From: Candidatus Albibeggiatoa sp. nov. BB20
Lineage (GTDB): Bacteria > Pseudomonadota > Gammaproteobacteria > Beggiatoales > Beggiatoaceae
Direction of reading: 5' to 3'
DNA: 22,391 nt
Assembly: GCA_016744725.1 (NCBI GenBank)
Contig: JADGDW010000064.1
Location: 1-22,391 of the forward strand
The position numbers were made by a program, and so were the translations under genes. Below the pieces are notes generated by a model, which did no database searches, was not told where the DNA came from, and saw only the letters and a list, made by a program, of their open reading frames with translations. Positions 5,890 through 14,077 of this stretch are shown one piece after another (position 1 is the first letter of the stretch; every line of letters begins with the position of its first letter).

Positions 5890-8712
5890 TCAACGCCAAT
5901 AACATCTATCATTTTGCCTATCACTTGCTAAAGTTTTAATAACTTCAGAGGTGAAAGGGTTTTGTCCCTGTTTTAAAATATTTAACCATTGAAAGTCTAA
6001 TCGTTGTGTTTGATAAAAACTTATATCCTCTATTGCTTCTTTTGTATCTCCTAGTAAAGCTCTTGAAATTCCTCTATTTAAACGATACCCAACATCTTTT
6101 GGGTTGGACACAACTATTTGATTACAAAATTCTATAGTTTTATTGGACTGATTGTATAAATTTCCATACCAACAAAAGGTATTAAATATAGACATATTTG
6201 TTTTAAGCTTTGGGTTAAGAAACAGAGCTTCATGATAAGTATCAATTGCCTCAGCAATATAACCATCTGAAGCTAAATCACCACTTTCATCTAGCAATAC
6301 ATCAGCATATATCTGGTTTGCTTTGAGTGTTGCATTAAAGCTAAGTTTTGTGTCTAATTTTAAAGCGGACTGGTATGTATTTATTGCTTCTTTTAGTTCA
6401 CCATTTCTAGCTAGTTTATGTCCTTCGCTTGTTAAAGTTTGTGCATATACTTCTTTAGCTCTAGTTTCAGGATTGAAGCTCAGAGTACTATCAATATGTA
6501 ATGCCTGTTTGTATTTATCTATAGCTAATTTAATTTTGCCTTCGAAGGCTAAACCATTTCCATTTCCTAACAATACTTGTCGTGCATATATAGCATTAGC
6601 TAACTCTCTAGGTTTTTCACGATCTATTCCTTTCAACCATTTAGTAGCTTTATCTATATTTCCCAGAAGTATATGATTGACTCCTCGTATATAGGGTGCT
6701 AATTTTTTATGCTGTTTGTGTACATAAGCAGGTTTGTCTTCATTCAAATGATAATAGTTTTTAAAAGCTTCAAATAAAGGCTCTGTATCATTAATTAAAT
6801 ATTCTAATGTGAGAATGCCAATAAATTCTTTATCAAAAATAATTTTTTGAATATGGATCATATAGATAGCTTTGGTATTATTAGAATCTGATAGCAAGTT
6901 AATTTCGAAAAAAGGAACTCTAGGAGTTATAGAATCAAGAGGCATTATTATAGGAGGGTATTCACCGATGATAAAATATAAAAGGTTACTATATTGGCTA
7001 ACTAGCAGACTATCTGATTCTTCATGAATTTCATCATGTTTTTTAGTAGCAAAAATATTTCTATCTCTCGTAAATAGATTAGCTCTATAAAAATATTTCT
7101 GTGCTATTAAAGCTTTAAGATTTTCTTCAGCACTAGAAGCATCATAAAATAATAATGCTCCAGACGAATTTTCCCCCATTAACCTTCCAATTGCTGTAAT
7201 TTGAGAAATAAAAGATTCGGTGTTATTTTTTTGATTTAATTTTTCTTGGTTTACCTGCCATAAAAAAGCTAAGCATAATATGACGAATATTACTCCAATA
7301 AATAGAGTAGACTGCTTACGTCTCTTTTTTATTTTTATTTCATTTTTTTCTTCAATTTCACTAGCAGTTAAGAAATCCATTACAAAATCAAAATCATCCC
7401 CATACCGACTTGCCCATTGTTTTGTAGGTTGCTTATCTTTTTTCCAATCAACAGCTTGTTTTAAATCGGGATTACGCCATAACGCAGCATTACCTTTTTT
7501 CCAACGCTGTGCAGCATCCTCTAAACGTGAATACAATTTTGCAGATTCAGTTTCTTCCTCAATCCATTCTTTCAATTGCTGCCATTGCCGAATCAAACTC
7601 TCATGACTGATGTCAATCACACTATCAGGGGTTAAATCTCGACCTAAAGGTGGCATCACAAAATGTCGTCCTTGCCCACGAAAAATATCCACCACCTCAG
7701 CAACTGCTTGCCAATCTACATCAGCTTGTGCGGCAATCGCAGACAATCGCATAGGTCGACGTGTATCGCGCTGAATATCAAACCGCTCCGTCAATTGGAT
7801 AAATAACACCTTAGCAATACGCTGCTGTTTAGCATTCAAACCAAAATACACCGAATCAATATGCTCTGATAAGGCATTCTGCAAACCGCCAATCTGTTCA
7901 TAATGCACTGTCGTAATTACAGTATGTTCCGTATTCTCCTCACACGCTAACCACCACATTTGCATCAACGCATGTTGTATTACAGGTAATTGATCTTGCT
8001 GATAAGTCGCATCATTTAACAACTGATTCAATAACGTTGGTTCAATCTCACCTCCAAATACACTGGCAGGAAACGCAATCGCCTCACTCAACTGCTCACG
8101 AGTCAAACGCGGAGTCAAATACAAACCATGATTCACTGCTTCTGGCAAACCATAAAACGTCGCACAATCCCCTAAAAAATCCGAACGCATCGTCATCACC
8201 ACATACACCTGCGGATGCTGACTACTGCCCAATAACAACTTTACAAAACTGGCTGCTTCATTCTTGTCTCCTTGTTGGTAATAGCGAAAAATCTCCTCAA
8301 ACTGATCCACCACCAACAAAATGTTTGCACCTTCCTCTAACGGCGATTGCTGTAACAACTCATGTAAACTGTACTCACCACGCCATAACTGCGCCTGCAA
8401 AACTGCCTCATCCTGCTCAAACACACTCTGGTGTAATGCCTGAGCTAAACGCGCCATCGGCTGATTACTGGGGCGCAATTCCGCAATATGCCATTGACCA
8501 TTCGCGCTTGCTAAAAAACCTGCTTCCAAATTTGGTAACAAACCTGTACGCACCAATGACGATTTACCGCAACCCGAAGTTCCCACAACCGCTAAAAAAT
8601 GAGTCTCACCTAAACGCGCAATTAACTGATCGACATGCTCTTCACGTCCGAAAAAAATATCAGTCTCATCACGCTCAAATGGGCGCAATCCAGGATAAGG
8701 GGCAATACTCAT
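5890..8712 (-). CDS. nSTAND1-type NTPase with one membrane helix and C-terminal TPR-like repeats
   Basis: A 940-residue signal-transduction ATPase. The N-terminus has the hallmark of the nSTAND1 family (YPGLRPF at 6-12, then FFGRE at 20-24), Walker A GTSGCGKS (44-51), Walker B ILLVVDQFEE (131-140) and a conserved MRSDFL (175-180). A winged-helix-like region and an ISHESLIRQW motif follow. One hydrophobic helix lies at about 467-486 (LFIGVIFVILCLAFLW). Residues about 500-660 are unrecognised but end in a strand pattern reminiscent of Cache sensors (IIFDKEFIGILTLEYL). Residues 718 to about 845 hold three repeats of about 46 residues, followed by another TPR-like unit at about 874-900. STAND proteins act as ATP-driven switches: ligand binding to the C-terminal part triggers oligomerisation and effector activation. 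The start codon overlaps the stop of the upstream TIR gene by 4 nt (ATGA), so the two products are probably made together and form a split receptor/effector. Base composition falls sharply in the C-terminal half. Confidence 0.88.
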   Translation of the reverse strand: MSIAPYPGLRPFERDETDIFFGREEHVDQLIARLGETHFLAVVGTSGCGKSSLVRTGLLPNLEAGFLASANGQWHIAELRPSNQPMARLAQALHQSVFEQDEAVLQAQLWRGEYSLHELLQQSPLEEGANILLVVDQFEEIFRYYQQGDKNEAASFVKLLLGSSQHPQVYVVMTMRSDFLGDCATFYGLPEAVNHGLYLTPRLTREQLSEAIAFPASVFGGEIEPTLLNQLLNDATYQQDQLPVIQHALMQMWWLACEENTEHTVITTVHYEQIGGLQNALSEHIDSVYFGLNAKQQRIAKVLFIQLTERFDIQRDTRRPMRLSAIAAQADVDWQAVAEVVDIFRGQGRHFVMPPLGRDLTPDSVIDISHESLIRQWQQLKEWIEEETESAKLYSRLEDAAQRWKKGNAALWRNPDLKQAVDWKKDKQPTKQWASRYGDDFDFVMDFLTASEIEEKNEIKIKKRRKQSTLFIGVIFVILCLAFLWQVNQEKLNQKNNTESFISQITAIGRLMGENSSGALLFYDASSAEENLKALIAQKYFYRANLFTRDRNIFATKKHDEIHEESDSLLVSQYSNLLYFIIGEYPPIIMPLDSITPRVPFFEINLLSDSNNTKAIYMIHIQKIIFDKEFIGILTLEYLINDTEPLFEAFKNYYHLNEDKPAYVHKQHKKLAPYIRGVNHILLGNIDKATKWLKGIDREKPRELANAIYARQVLLGNGNGLAFEGKIKLAIDKYKQALHIDSTLSFNPETRAKEVYAQTLTSEGHKLARNGELKEAINTYQSALKLDTKLSFNATLKANQIYADVLLDESGDLASDGYIAEAIDTYHEALFLNPKLKTNMSIFNTFCWYGNLYNQSNKTIEFCNQIVVSNPKDVGYRLNRGISRALLGDTKEAIEDISFYQTQRLDFQWLNILKQGQNPFTSEVIKTLASDRQNDRCYWR
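6178..6561 (-). repeat. Coding repeats of about 46 codons (TPR-like) in the nSTAND C-terminus
   Basis: At protein level three successive units begin GNGLAFEGKIKLAIDKY (residue 718), GHKLARNGELKEAINTY (764) and GDLASDGYIAEAIDTY (811). Each continues into an AL-x-x-(D/N)-x-x-L motif, with spacings of 46 and 47 residues. The repeats are diverged at DNA level. This repeat type accompanies nSTAND1 and TIR proteins in filamentous bacteria and probably forms the ligand-binding scaffold. Confidence 0.7.
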
Positions 8713-10208
8713 GCGCTTAAGCTCCGTAATAATTGCTGAAAACTAGATTCACTATGACAAGCAAAGACTTCCATTGCAGGGAATTTCATTTTCAGAGGCG
8801 GTTTATTTGGTATGGGATGATCGCAAATTGCAATGACCTTAATCGGTGCATCACCTTGTGATTTACGTTTCGCTTGGACTTTTTGGCAATAAATTAAATT
8901 CTGGCGGATTTTAGCCAATGGCGTTTTAGAATAAGGCACAATCACCGCATGACAAATCAATAAATTATCTTCTAAATCTTTTCTTATTTCAGCAGGCGGC
9001 ACACCATCTGAAACATCTATTGGCTGTGAATAGCAAACCCCTTCATCATCTAACTTAGTTTGTAAATGTTGTTCAAAAAAAACTTTATCCTCAGGTGCAA
9101 CATGTACAAACACAATCAAATCAAAATCACACTCTTGATTCACAATATTGGGTTGGGGTTCAGGTTTAGGCTGTAAAGCGGTTAAAATATGTTGCTGAAA
9201 ATTGACTAAATCATCTGTAATCGGATTGACTTGTAAACAGGCATCAAGCTGAGTCAAATCTGAGCCACACCACTGTAATATTAGTAATTGCAGGGTTTTA
9301 GCTGCTTCTAACTGTATTTTGCTATATTTATTACTTTTATCATCCAATAATTGCACGAACAAATCACTCTGGGCTAAATCATGCTGCAATAAAACTTCTG
9401 CGGCATCAGTATATAAATAAGTTTTATGTTCGGGTAATACGACAAGTCCATGTTGCTCTAAATAACGCTTCACTTGAGAACGCTGAGGCTCTAAATCTGG
9501 GGAAACTTCAGCTAAAAAAATCCGCTTACCCGCTGAATGTGCATAATAATGATTGTGAATTTCCACTTTTTTATCACCGCCTACTTTATCGCCCGTCATT
9601 TTGTCACCGCCAACGATGTCTTGACCTGCACTAATATCAACATCCCGCCCCACTTGCCCAATATCAAAACCAGCCTTATTTTCTGATTTACTAGACACAG
9701 ACATTGTTCTTAATTTTTCCACCACATCAACTGCGATATCTTCCAGCCGTTTATAATATTCTTGTTGCTCAGGGATGGCCTGCAATATTTCAATCGCCCC
9801 AGATGCGCCATATTCCCAAAACCGATAATTCAAAACATCAATGATTTGTGCTGGGCGTTGTTGAGTAGAAAGCGACTGTAACTCAACTAAAAATAATCGT
9901 TTTGTATCTTGCCCTATTTGATTCATTATTAAAGAAAATTCTTGTTGACAACGTGGCGAGTTTAAATAATTTGCTGTCAGAATTAAGATAAAAGTAGCAG
10001 CTTGCTCAATTAGAGTCTGGGCAATATCAGTATTAACATGTGTATTACAAGGCTGTTCATCAAATCGAATAGAATATTGTTCAGAACCACCCAATTTTTG
10101 CGCAATAGAAGATGTTAATCCTCGCATCAAATCCATGATCCAAACTTGATTATCAATGGGATTACAACTGACAAAAATATCATGTTCATACTGCGTAAAA
10201 GACGGCAT
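8709..10208 (-). CDS. TIR-domain protein with three TIR-like modules and a GDK-repeat linker
   Basis: A 499-residue protein. Residues about 7-165 are a TIR domain: HDIFVSCNPIDNQVW at the first strand, FILILTANYLNSP, then S84-P-R-C-Q-Q-E90, matching the SxxWCxxE motif of NAD-cleaving TIRs except that W is replaced by R; E90 would be the catalytic glutamate. Residues 185-223 are a glycine/aspartate linker with GDK repeats (GGDKMTGDKVGGDKK) seen in STAND-associated proteins. A second TIR-like fold (228-345) starts KRIFLAEVSPDLEPQRSQVK and a third (363-499) starts DFDLIVFVHVAPEDK; both lack an obvious SxxWCxxE glutamate and may be binding modules. Its stop overlaps the nSTAND start (ATGA). Inference: TIR effector or adaptor for the STAND switch, acting through NAD turnover or through TIR-TIR contacts. 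GGAG lies 12 nt before ATG, slightly far. TIR call strong; enzymatic activity uncertain. Confidence 0.85.
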   Translation of the reverse strand: MPSFTQYEHDIFVSCNPIDNQVWIMDLMRGLTSSIAQKLGGSEQYSIRFDEQPCNTHVNTDIAQTLIEQAATFILILTANYLNSPRCQQEFSLIMNQIGQDTKRLFLVELQSLSTQQRPAQIIDVLNYRFWEYGASGAIEILQAIPEQQEYYKRLEDIAVDVVEKLRTMSVSSKSENKAGFDIGQVGRDVDISAGQDIVGGDKMTGDKVGGDKKVEIHNHYYAHSAGKRIFLAEVSPDLEPQRSQVKRYLEQHGLVVLPEHKTYLYTDAAEVLLQHDLAQSDLFVQLLDDKSNKYSKIQLEAAKTLQLLILQWCGSDLTQLDACLQVNPITDDLVNFQQHILTALQPKPEPQPNIVNQECDFDLIVFVHVAPEDKVFFEQHLQTKLDDEGVCYSQPIDVSDGVPPAEIRKDLEDNLLICHAVIVPYSKTPLAKIRQNLIYCQKVQAKRKSQGDAPIKVIAICDHPIPNKPPLKMKFPAMEVFACHSESSFQQLLRSLSA

Positions 10209-10256
10209 GACAGCATCTTGCTCCTACAATCATAGATAGTAATGACGGACAATATA

Positions 10257-10285
10257 ATCATAACAAATCAAATATTCATTCTAAA
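10257..10285 (-). promoter_or_regulatory. Possible sigma-70 promoter of the TIR-STAND operon
   Basis: On the minus strand TTTAGA (10285-10280) and TATGAT (10262-10257) are spaced by 17 nt, about 50 nt upstream of the TIR start, in the only interval between the preceding terminator and the operon. The -10 is good and the -35 mediocre; the region is AT-rich, so chance matches are likely. Confidence 0.3.
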
Positions 10286-10352
10286 TGATTAAGTAAAATC
10301 TGGGCTGATGAATAAAAAGAAAATTCAAGGAATGCACATTAAATAACTTCAT

Positions 10353-10405
10353 AAAAAAGGAGTATAAAACCTATTTTGCCTAAGCAGAATAAAATTCACA
10401 CTCCT
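10353..10405 (-). terminator. Long intrinsic terminator after the glycine-zipper lipoprotein gene
   Basis: On the minus strand a stem of about 22 bp with one mismatch and several G-U pairs runs from AGGAGTGT to ATACTCCT, with inner arms ATTCTGC and GCAAAAT and a TTAG loop, then six Ts. It starts 57 nt after the lipoprotein stop and should insulate that gene from the TIR-STAND operon downstream. Confidence 0.85.
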
Positions 10406-10462
10406 AAACTGGCTCAATTTCATTTCCAAATTATCGGCCAGAAATAATTCCTCAAAAAACCA

Positions 10463-10960
10463 TTATCTAAATACAGAATCGGTTGAACCTGTGGTTTGCC
10501 ACGTACCATCACCTTGGCGGCAAGCAGTACCATTGATGACTTGATCCTGACCATCAATAACGGCAGTCGTCGTATAATCTCGGCATGGCTGACCCGTTGT
10601 TGCATCATTATAAGTTTTAGTCGGGGTCACTTTATATTCACGGCCACTATCAGGGTTGCGCCATTGAACAACTTGACCTGTTGGGGTGCTTTCCAAAGCA
10701 TTTTGTGCGTATAGCTCATCGGTTTTATCCATCGAATTACCAACGACACCCCCTAGTGCAGCACCTGCTAATACACCACCAATGGTTGCAATGGTTTTAC
10801 CACGACCGCTACCGACTTGAGAACCCAAAGCCCCACCTGCAACACCGCCAAGCACTGCACCTGTTGCACCTTTGCTAGGCCCTTGGCAGCCTGCTGTAAA
10901 TAAAGTACATGATACAAAACCGATTAATAAGCCTTGTCGAATTCGTTGAAATGGCAACAT
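10463..10960 (-). CDS. Glycine-zipper 2TM lipoprotein of the 17-kDa surface antigen family
   Basis: A 165-residue protein with a lipoprotein signal peptide (LFTAGCQG, lipid-modified Cys about residue 25). A glycine zipper follows (GAVLGGVAGGALGSQVG and GGVLAGAALGGVVGNSMD). The C-terminal domain contains CRDYTTTAVIDGQDQVINGT and a terminal CRQGDGTWQ, the pattern of the Rickettsia 17-kDa antigen / RT0821-Lpp0805 family. These proteins sit in the outer membrane and are thought to affect envelope integrity. AAAGGAG lies 8 nt before the ATG. It is divergent from glgB and has its own terminator, so it is likely monocistronic. No specific partner is evident. Confidence 0.88.
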   Translation of the reverse strand: MLPFQRIRQGLLIGFVSCTLFTAGCQGPSKGATGAVLGGVAGGALGSQVGSGRGKTIATIGGVLAGAALGGVVGNSMDKTDELYAQNALESTPTGQVVQWRNPDSGREYKVTPTKTYNDATTGQPCRDYTTTAVIDGQDQVINGTACRQGDGTWQTTGSTDSVFR

Positions 10961-11193
10961 AAATTAGCTCCTTTATAAATTAGTAATTCACAATAAAACA
11001 ATATAATGACAAAATCTACATAAAAACGTAAGCAAGCTGGGCTATACTTATGCAATCTTTAGGCAATGTTACCGTGCATAAAACAGATAACTAAACATAT
11101 ACAGCCTACACTAAGTCCGTCTCCCAAATTTAAAAAAAGTAGTCTATTCTACGCATAATAAAGACCTCACAACTTAGCCACCAGAGAGACCTT

Positions 11194-13476
11194 ATGACCG
11201 CAGCAAAAACATTACAAATAAGCGATGATTTACAGCGTATCATTGACGCTCGTCATCACGATCCATTTTCGGTACTGGGTAAGCATACTGAAAAAGGTAA
11301 AACTATTGTTCGCGCCTATATTCCTCATGCTGAAGAAGTGACCATTGCAGAAGGCAATCTTGTAATGCAACGGATTCCAGAAACCGACGTGTTTATCTGG
11401 GAAGGCAAAGCAGAACTACCTGATCGCTACCGTTTCATTTGGAAAGATAAAGCTTCATTACACCAGCATATTACTTATGATCCTTACTGTTTTCCGCCAC
11501 AAGTCGCTGAATTTGATCGCCACCTATTCAATGAGGGTAAACATCGTCATGCGTACCGAATCTTAGGATCACATATCCATGAAGTTGATGGTGTGGGCGG
11601 GGTTTTATTTTCGGTATGGGCCCCAAATGCAGAGCGTATTAGCGTTGTGGGTGATTTTAATCGCTGGGATGGCCGTATGCACCTGATGCGGGTACATGGC
11701 AGTAGTGGTATTTGGGAATTGTTTATCCCTAATGTTGAAATCGGCACTTTATATAAATATGAAATCCGCAATCGGCATTCTGGTGAAATTTTACTCAAAT
11801 CTGATCCTTATGGACAACAATTTGAATTACGCCCAAACACCGCGACGATTGTACCCAAAGCAGAACCCTATAAATGGAATGATGATAAATGGATTGCCGC
11901 GCGTGAAAAAGCCGATTGGTTACATACCCCGATGTCTATTTATGAAGTACATTTAGGTTCGTGGTGGCGTGGTGCTGAAGGTGAATTACTCAATTATCGT
12001 GAATTAGCCCATAAATTGGTTGATTACGTGATAGAAATGGGCTTTAGTCATATTGAATTATTGCCAATTACAGAACATCCTTATGATGCATCTTGGGGCT
12101 ATCAAACCACAGGTTATTACGCGCCGACCAGCCGTTATGGCACACCTGATGATTTCCGCTATTTTGTCAATTACTGTCATGAGCATGGAATTGGGGTATT
12201 TTTAGATTGGGTACCTGCGCATTTTCCCAAAGATGCCCACGGTTTAGCCCGTTTCGATGGCACACCATTATATGAACATGAAGACCCACGCATGGGTGAA
12301 CATTTAGACTGGGCGACGTTGATTTATAACTATGGCCGGCATGAAGTACGCAATTTATTGGTTTCCAGCGCAGTATATTGGATTGAAGAATGTCATATTG
12401 ATGGTTTAAGAGTAGATGCGGTTGCATCGATGCTATATTTGGATTACTCGCGCACCGATTGGATACCTAATGAATTTGGTGGACGGGAAAATTTAGACGC
12501 GATTTATTTTTTGCGTGAATTGAATACTGTAGTACATGGTGATTTTCCCGGTGTATTGGTGATGGCGGAAGAATCTACTTCATGGCCACAAGTGACACGC
12601 CCAATTGAAATTGGCGGGCTTGGATTTAGTATGAAATGGAATATGGGTTGGATGAATGACACTTTATCCTATATTTCCAAAGAAAGTATTTATCGAAAAT
12701 ACCATCAAAATATGTTGACTTTCAGCATGTTGTACGCATTTACTGAAAATTTTCTATTGCCATTTTCTCATGACGAAGTAGTGCATGGTAAATTTGGTAT
12801 GTTGAACAAAATGCCGGGCGATGATTGGCAGAAGTTTGCGAATTTGCGCGTATTGTATGCTTATATGTTCACTCATCCGGGTAAAAAATTGTTATTCATG
12901 GGCACGGAGTTTGGTCAAGGCAATGAATGGAATAGTGCCACCAGTTTGGATTGGTATGTGTTGGATTATCCCGGCCATCAGGGCATTCAGCGTCTGGTCA
13001 AAGATTTAAACCATTTATATCATAATACCCCAGCATTGCATCACTATGATTTTGATTGGAAAGGCTTTGATTGGGTTGATTGTCACGATGCCGAAAATTC
13101 GATCTTAGTTTATCTACGTAAAAGCGAAGATGATGTGTTAATTGTGGCGATTAATTACACGCCCGTACCACGTCATGATTATCGAATTGGTGTACCTGAA
13201 GCAGGGCAGTATCAGGAGTTATTAAATTCAGATGCAGAATGTTATGGTGGCTCAAACTTAGGTAATGGTGAACGTGACTTGATTGCGGAAGAAATGGCAT
13301 GGATGGATAAACCTTATTCAATGTTGATTACAATTCCACCATTGGCTGCTGTGGTGTTTAAACCGATTGGTACAGTTGGGAGTACGGTTGTAGAAACGTC
13401 AGAAAGCGTGACAGATTTGACAGGTAAATCCGTAACAAAGACAGTAAGAAAAAAAATGCCTAAAGCAAAAAAATAG
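11194..13476 (+). CDS. glgB: 1,4-alpha-glucan branching enzyme (GH13)
   Basis: A 760-residue glycogen branching enzyme that makes alpha-1,6 branches in glycogen. The N-terminal carbohydrate-binding modules (residues about 15-115 and 120-225, the second with VWAPNAERISVVGDFNRWDG) precede the catalytic barrel. Catalytic residues are visible: nucleophile D408 in DGLRVDAVASM, acid/base glutamate in MAEEST (459-460) and transition-state D527 in FSHDEVVHGK. The length is a little more than E. coli GlgB (728) because of a basic, Thr/Lys-rich C-terminal tail of about 35 residues (ending KTVRKKMPKAKK) that is not part of the fold. AGAGAG lies 6 nt before the ATG. No glgA, glgC, glgP or glgX lies beside it, so the gene is outside the usual glycogen cluster. 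Confidence 0.97.
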   Translation: MTAAKTLQISDDLQRIIDARHHDPFSVLGKHTEKGKTIVRAYIPHAEEVTIAEGNLVMQRIPETDVFIWEGKAELPDRYRFIWKDKASLHQHITYDPYCFPPQVAEFDRHLFNEGKHRHAYRILGSHIHEVDGVGGVLFSVWAPNAERISVVGDFNRWDGRMHLMRVHGSSGIWELFIPNVEIGTLYKYEIRNRHSGEILLKSDPYGQQFELRPNTATIVPKAEPYKWNDDKWIAAREKADWLHTPMSIYEVHLGSWWRGAEGELLNYRELAHKLVDYVIEMGFSHIELLPITEHPYDASWGYQTTGYYAPTSRYGTPDDFRYFVNYCHEHGIGVFLDWVPAHFPKDAHGLARFDGTPLYEHEDPRMGEHLDWATLIYNYGRHEVRNLLVSSAVYWIEECHIDGLRVDAVASMLYLDYSRTDWIPNEFGGRENLDAIYFLRELNTVVHGDFPGVLVMAEESTSWPQVTRPIEIGGLGFSMKWNMGWMNDTLSYISKESIYRKYHQNMLTFSMLYAFTENFLLPFSHDEVVHGKFGMLNKMPGDDWQKFANLRVLYAYMFTHPGKKLLFMGTEFGQGNEWNSATSLDWYVLDYPGHQGIQRLVKDLNHLYHNTPALHHYDFDWKGFDWVDCHDAENSILVYLRKSEDDVLIVAINYTPVPRHDYRIGVPEAGQYQELLNSDAECYGGSNLGNGERDLIAEEMAWMDKPYSMLITIPPLAAVVFKPIGTVGSTVVETSESVTDLTGKSVTKTVRKKMPKAKK

Positions 13477-14077
13477 TTGTATTATCAAGGAATAGAACTT
13501 TAAATTAGGCAATGGATTGCCTAGGTGTAATACAGATAATTGATATATTCTGTTGCTTTAGTTGCGTTGAGTTTTATATTATCTTTGTGCTTAAAAACCA
13601 ACTTTAATTGTTTATTTGTTTAAAATCAAACTGTTATTATTTTGGCATAGAAATTGAGTCTACTGTTTTTAACGTTGCGATAGAAAAAAATAAGCGTCAA
13701 GGTATTGTATTCCAACATAAAATATGTTTTATTGTCTGCCTTTTAGGTGTGCATACTGCGACTGCTTAATGATTAGCGCAACAGCCTTATGTTTAATGAT
13801 TTAAAACGTAAAATAGATCATTCGTGAATTGGGCTTATTTCTGACCAGTTTAATAACATGTTTAAGAATGCTGTTTAGCAATGCTAACACAATGATGGGT
13901 AGGCATTCCTTCATAGAAATAGACACAATATGCGATAAATATTTAACGTTAATACATCAAATATAGAAAAGGGCTACTCCTCGTATTGATAAAATTGTTA
14001 GAGACACCATAAATACCCATCTAGCTTTAGGGCTTAGGAGTAGGAGATTACATCTAACAACGGACTAACAACGAAAA
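13477..14077. other. Gene-free region between glgB and the ProQ-like gene
   Basis: About 600 nt, AT-rich, with no ORF that looks coding. Near its start is the palindrome TAGGCAAT-GG-ATTGCCTA (13506-13523), 29 nt after the glgB stop; it lacks a U-tract, so its role as a glgB terminator is uncertain. Its end holds a long-range inverted repeat described separately. A 24-codon ORF (MMGRHSFIEID...) near 13892 has no ribosome binding site and was not called. No tRNA or known riboswitch pattern was recognised. Confidence 0.6.
13974..14043 (+). promoter_or_regulatory. Possible structured leader of the ProQ-like gene
   Basis: CTACTCCT (13974-13981) is exactly complementary to AGGAGTAG (14036-14043), enclosing 54 nt. 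The right arm carries the only SD-like GGAG in the region, 34 nt or more upstream of the ATG at 14078, which itself has no obvious SD. A possible promoter (TTGATA 13986-13991, 16 nt, CATAAA 14008-14013) lies inside the loop; if that promoter is used, the stem could not form in RNA and the repeat would more likely be a DNA operator. Confidence 0.3.

Noticed and set aside
6323..6676. A 117-codon plus-strand ORF opposite the TPR repeats
   Set aside because: No SD and low-complexity hydrophobic translation; the minus-strand frame carries clear repeats, so this is a shadow.
8037..8720. A 227-codon plus-strand ORF opposite the nSTAND NTPase region
   Set aside because: Its translation is rich in H, P, S, T and N without any domain or SD, and it lies antisense to strongly conserved nSTAND1 motifs; it is a by-product of codon bias in the real gene.
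13625..13660. Possible sigma-54 promoter (TTGGCATAGAAATTGAG)
   Set aside because: The -24 GG is present, but the -12 has GA instead of GC, and no gene starts within a reasonable distance downstream.
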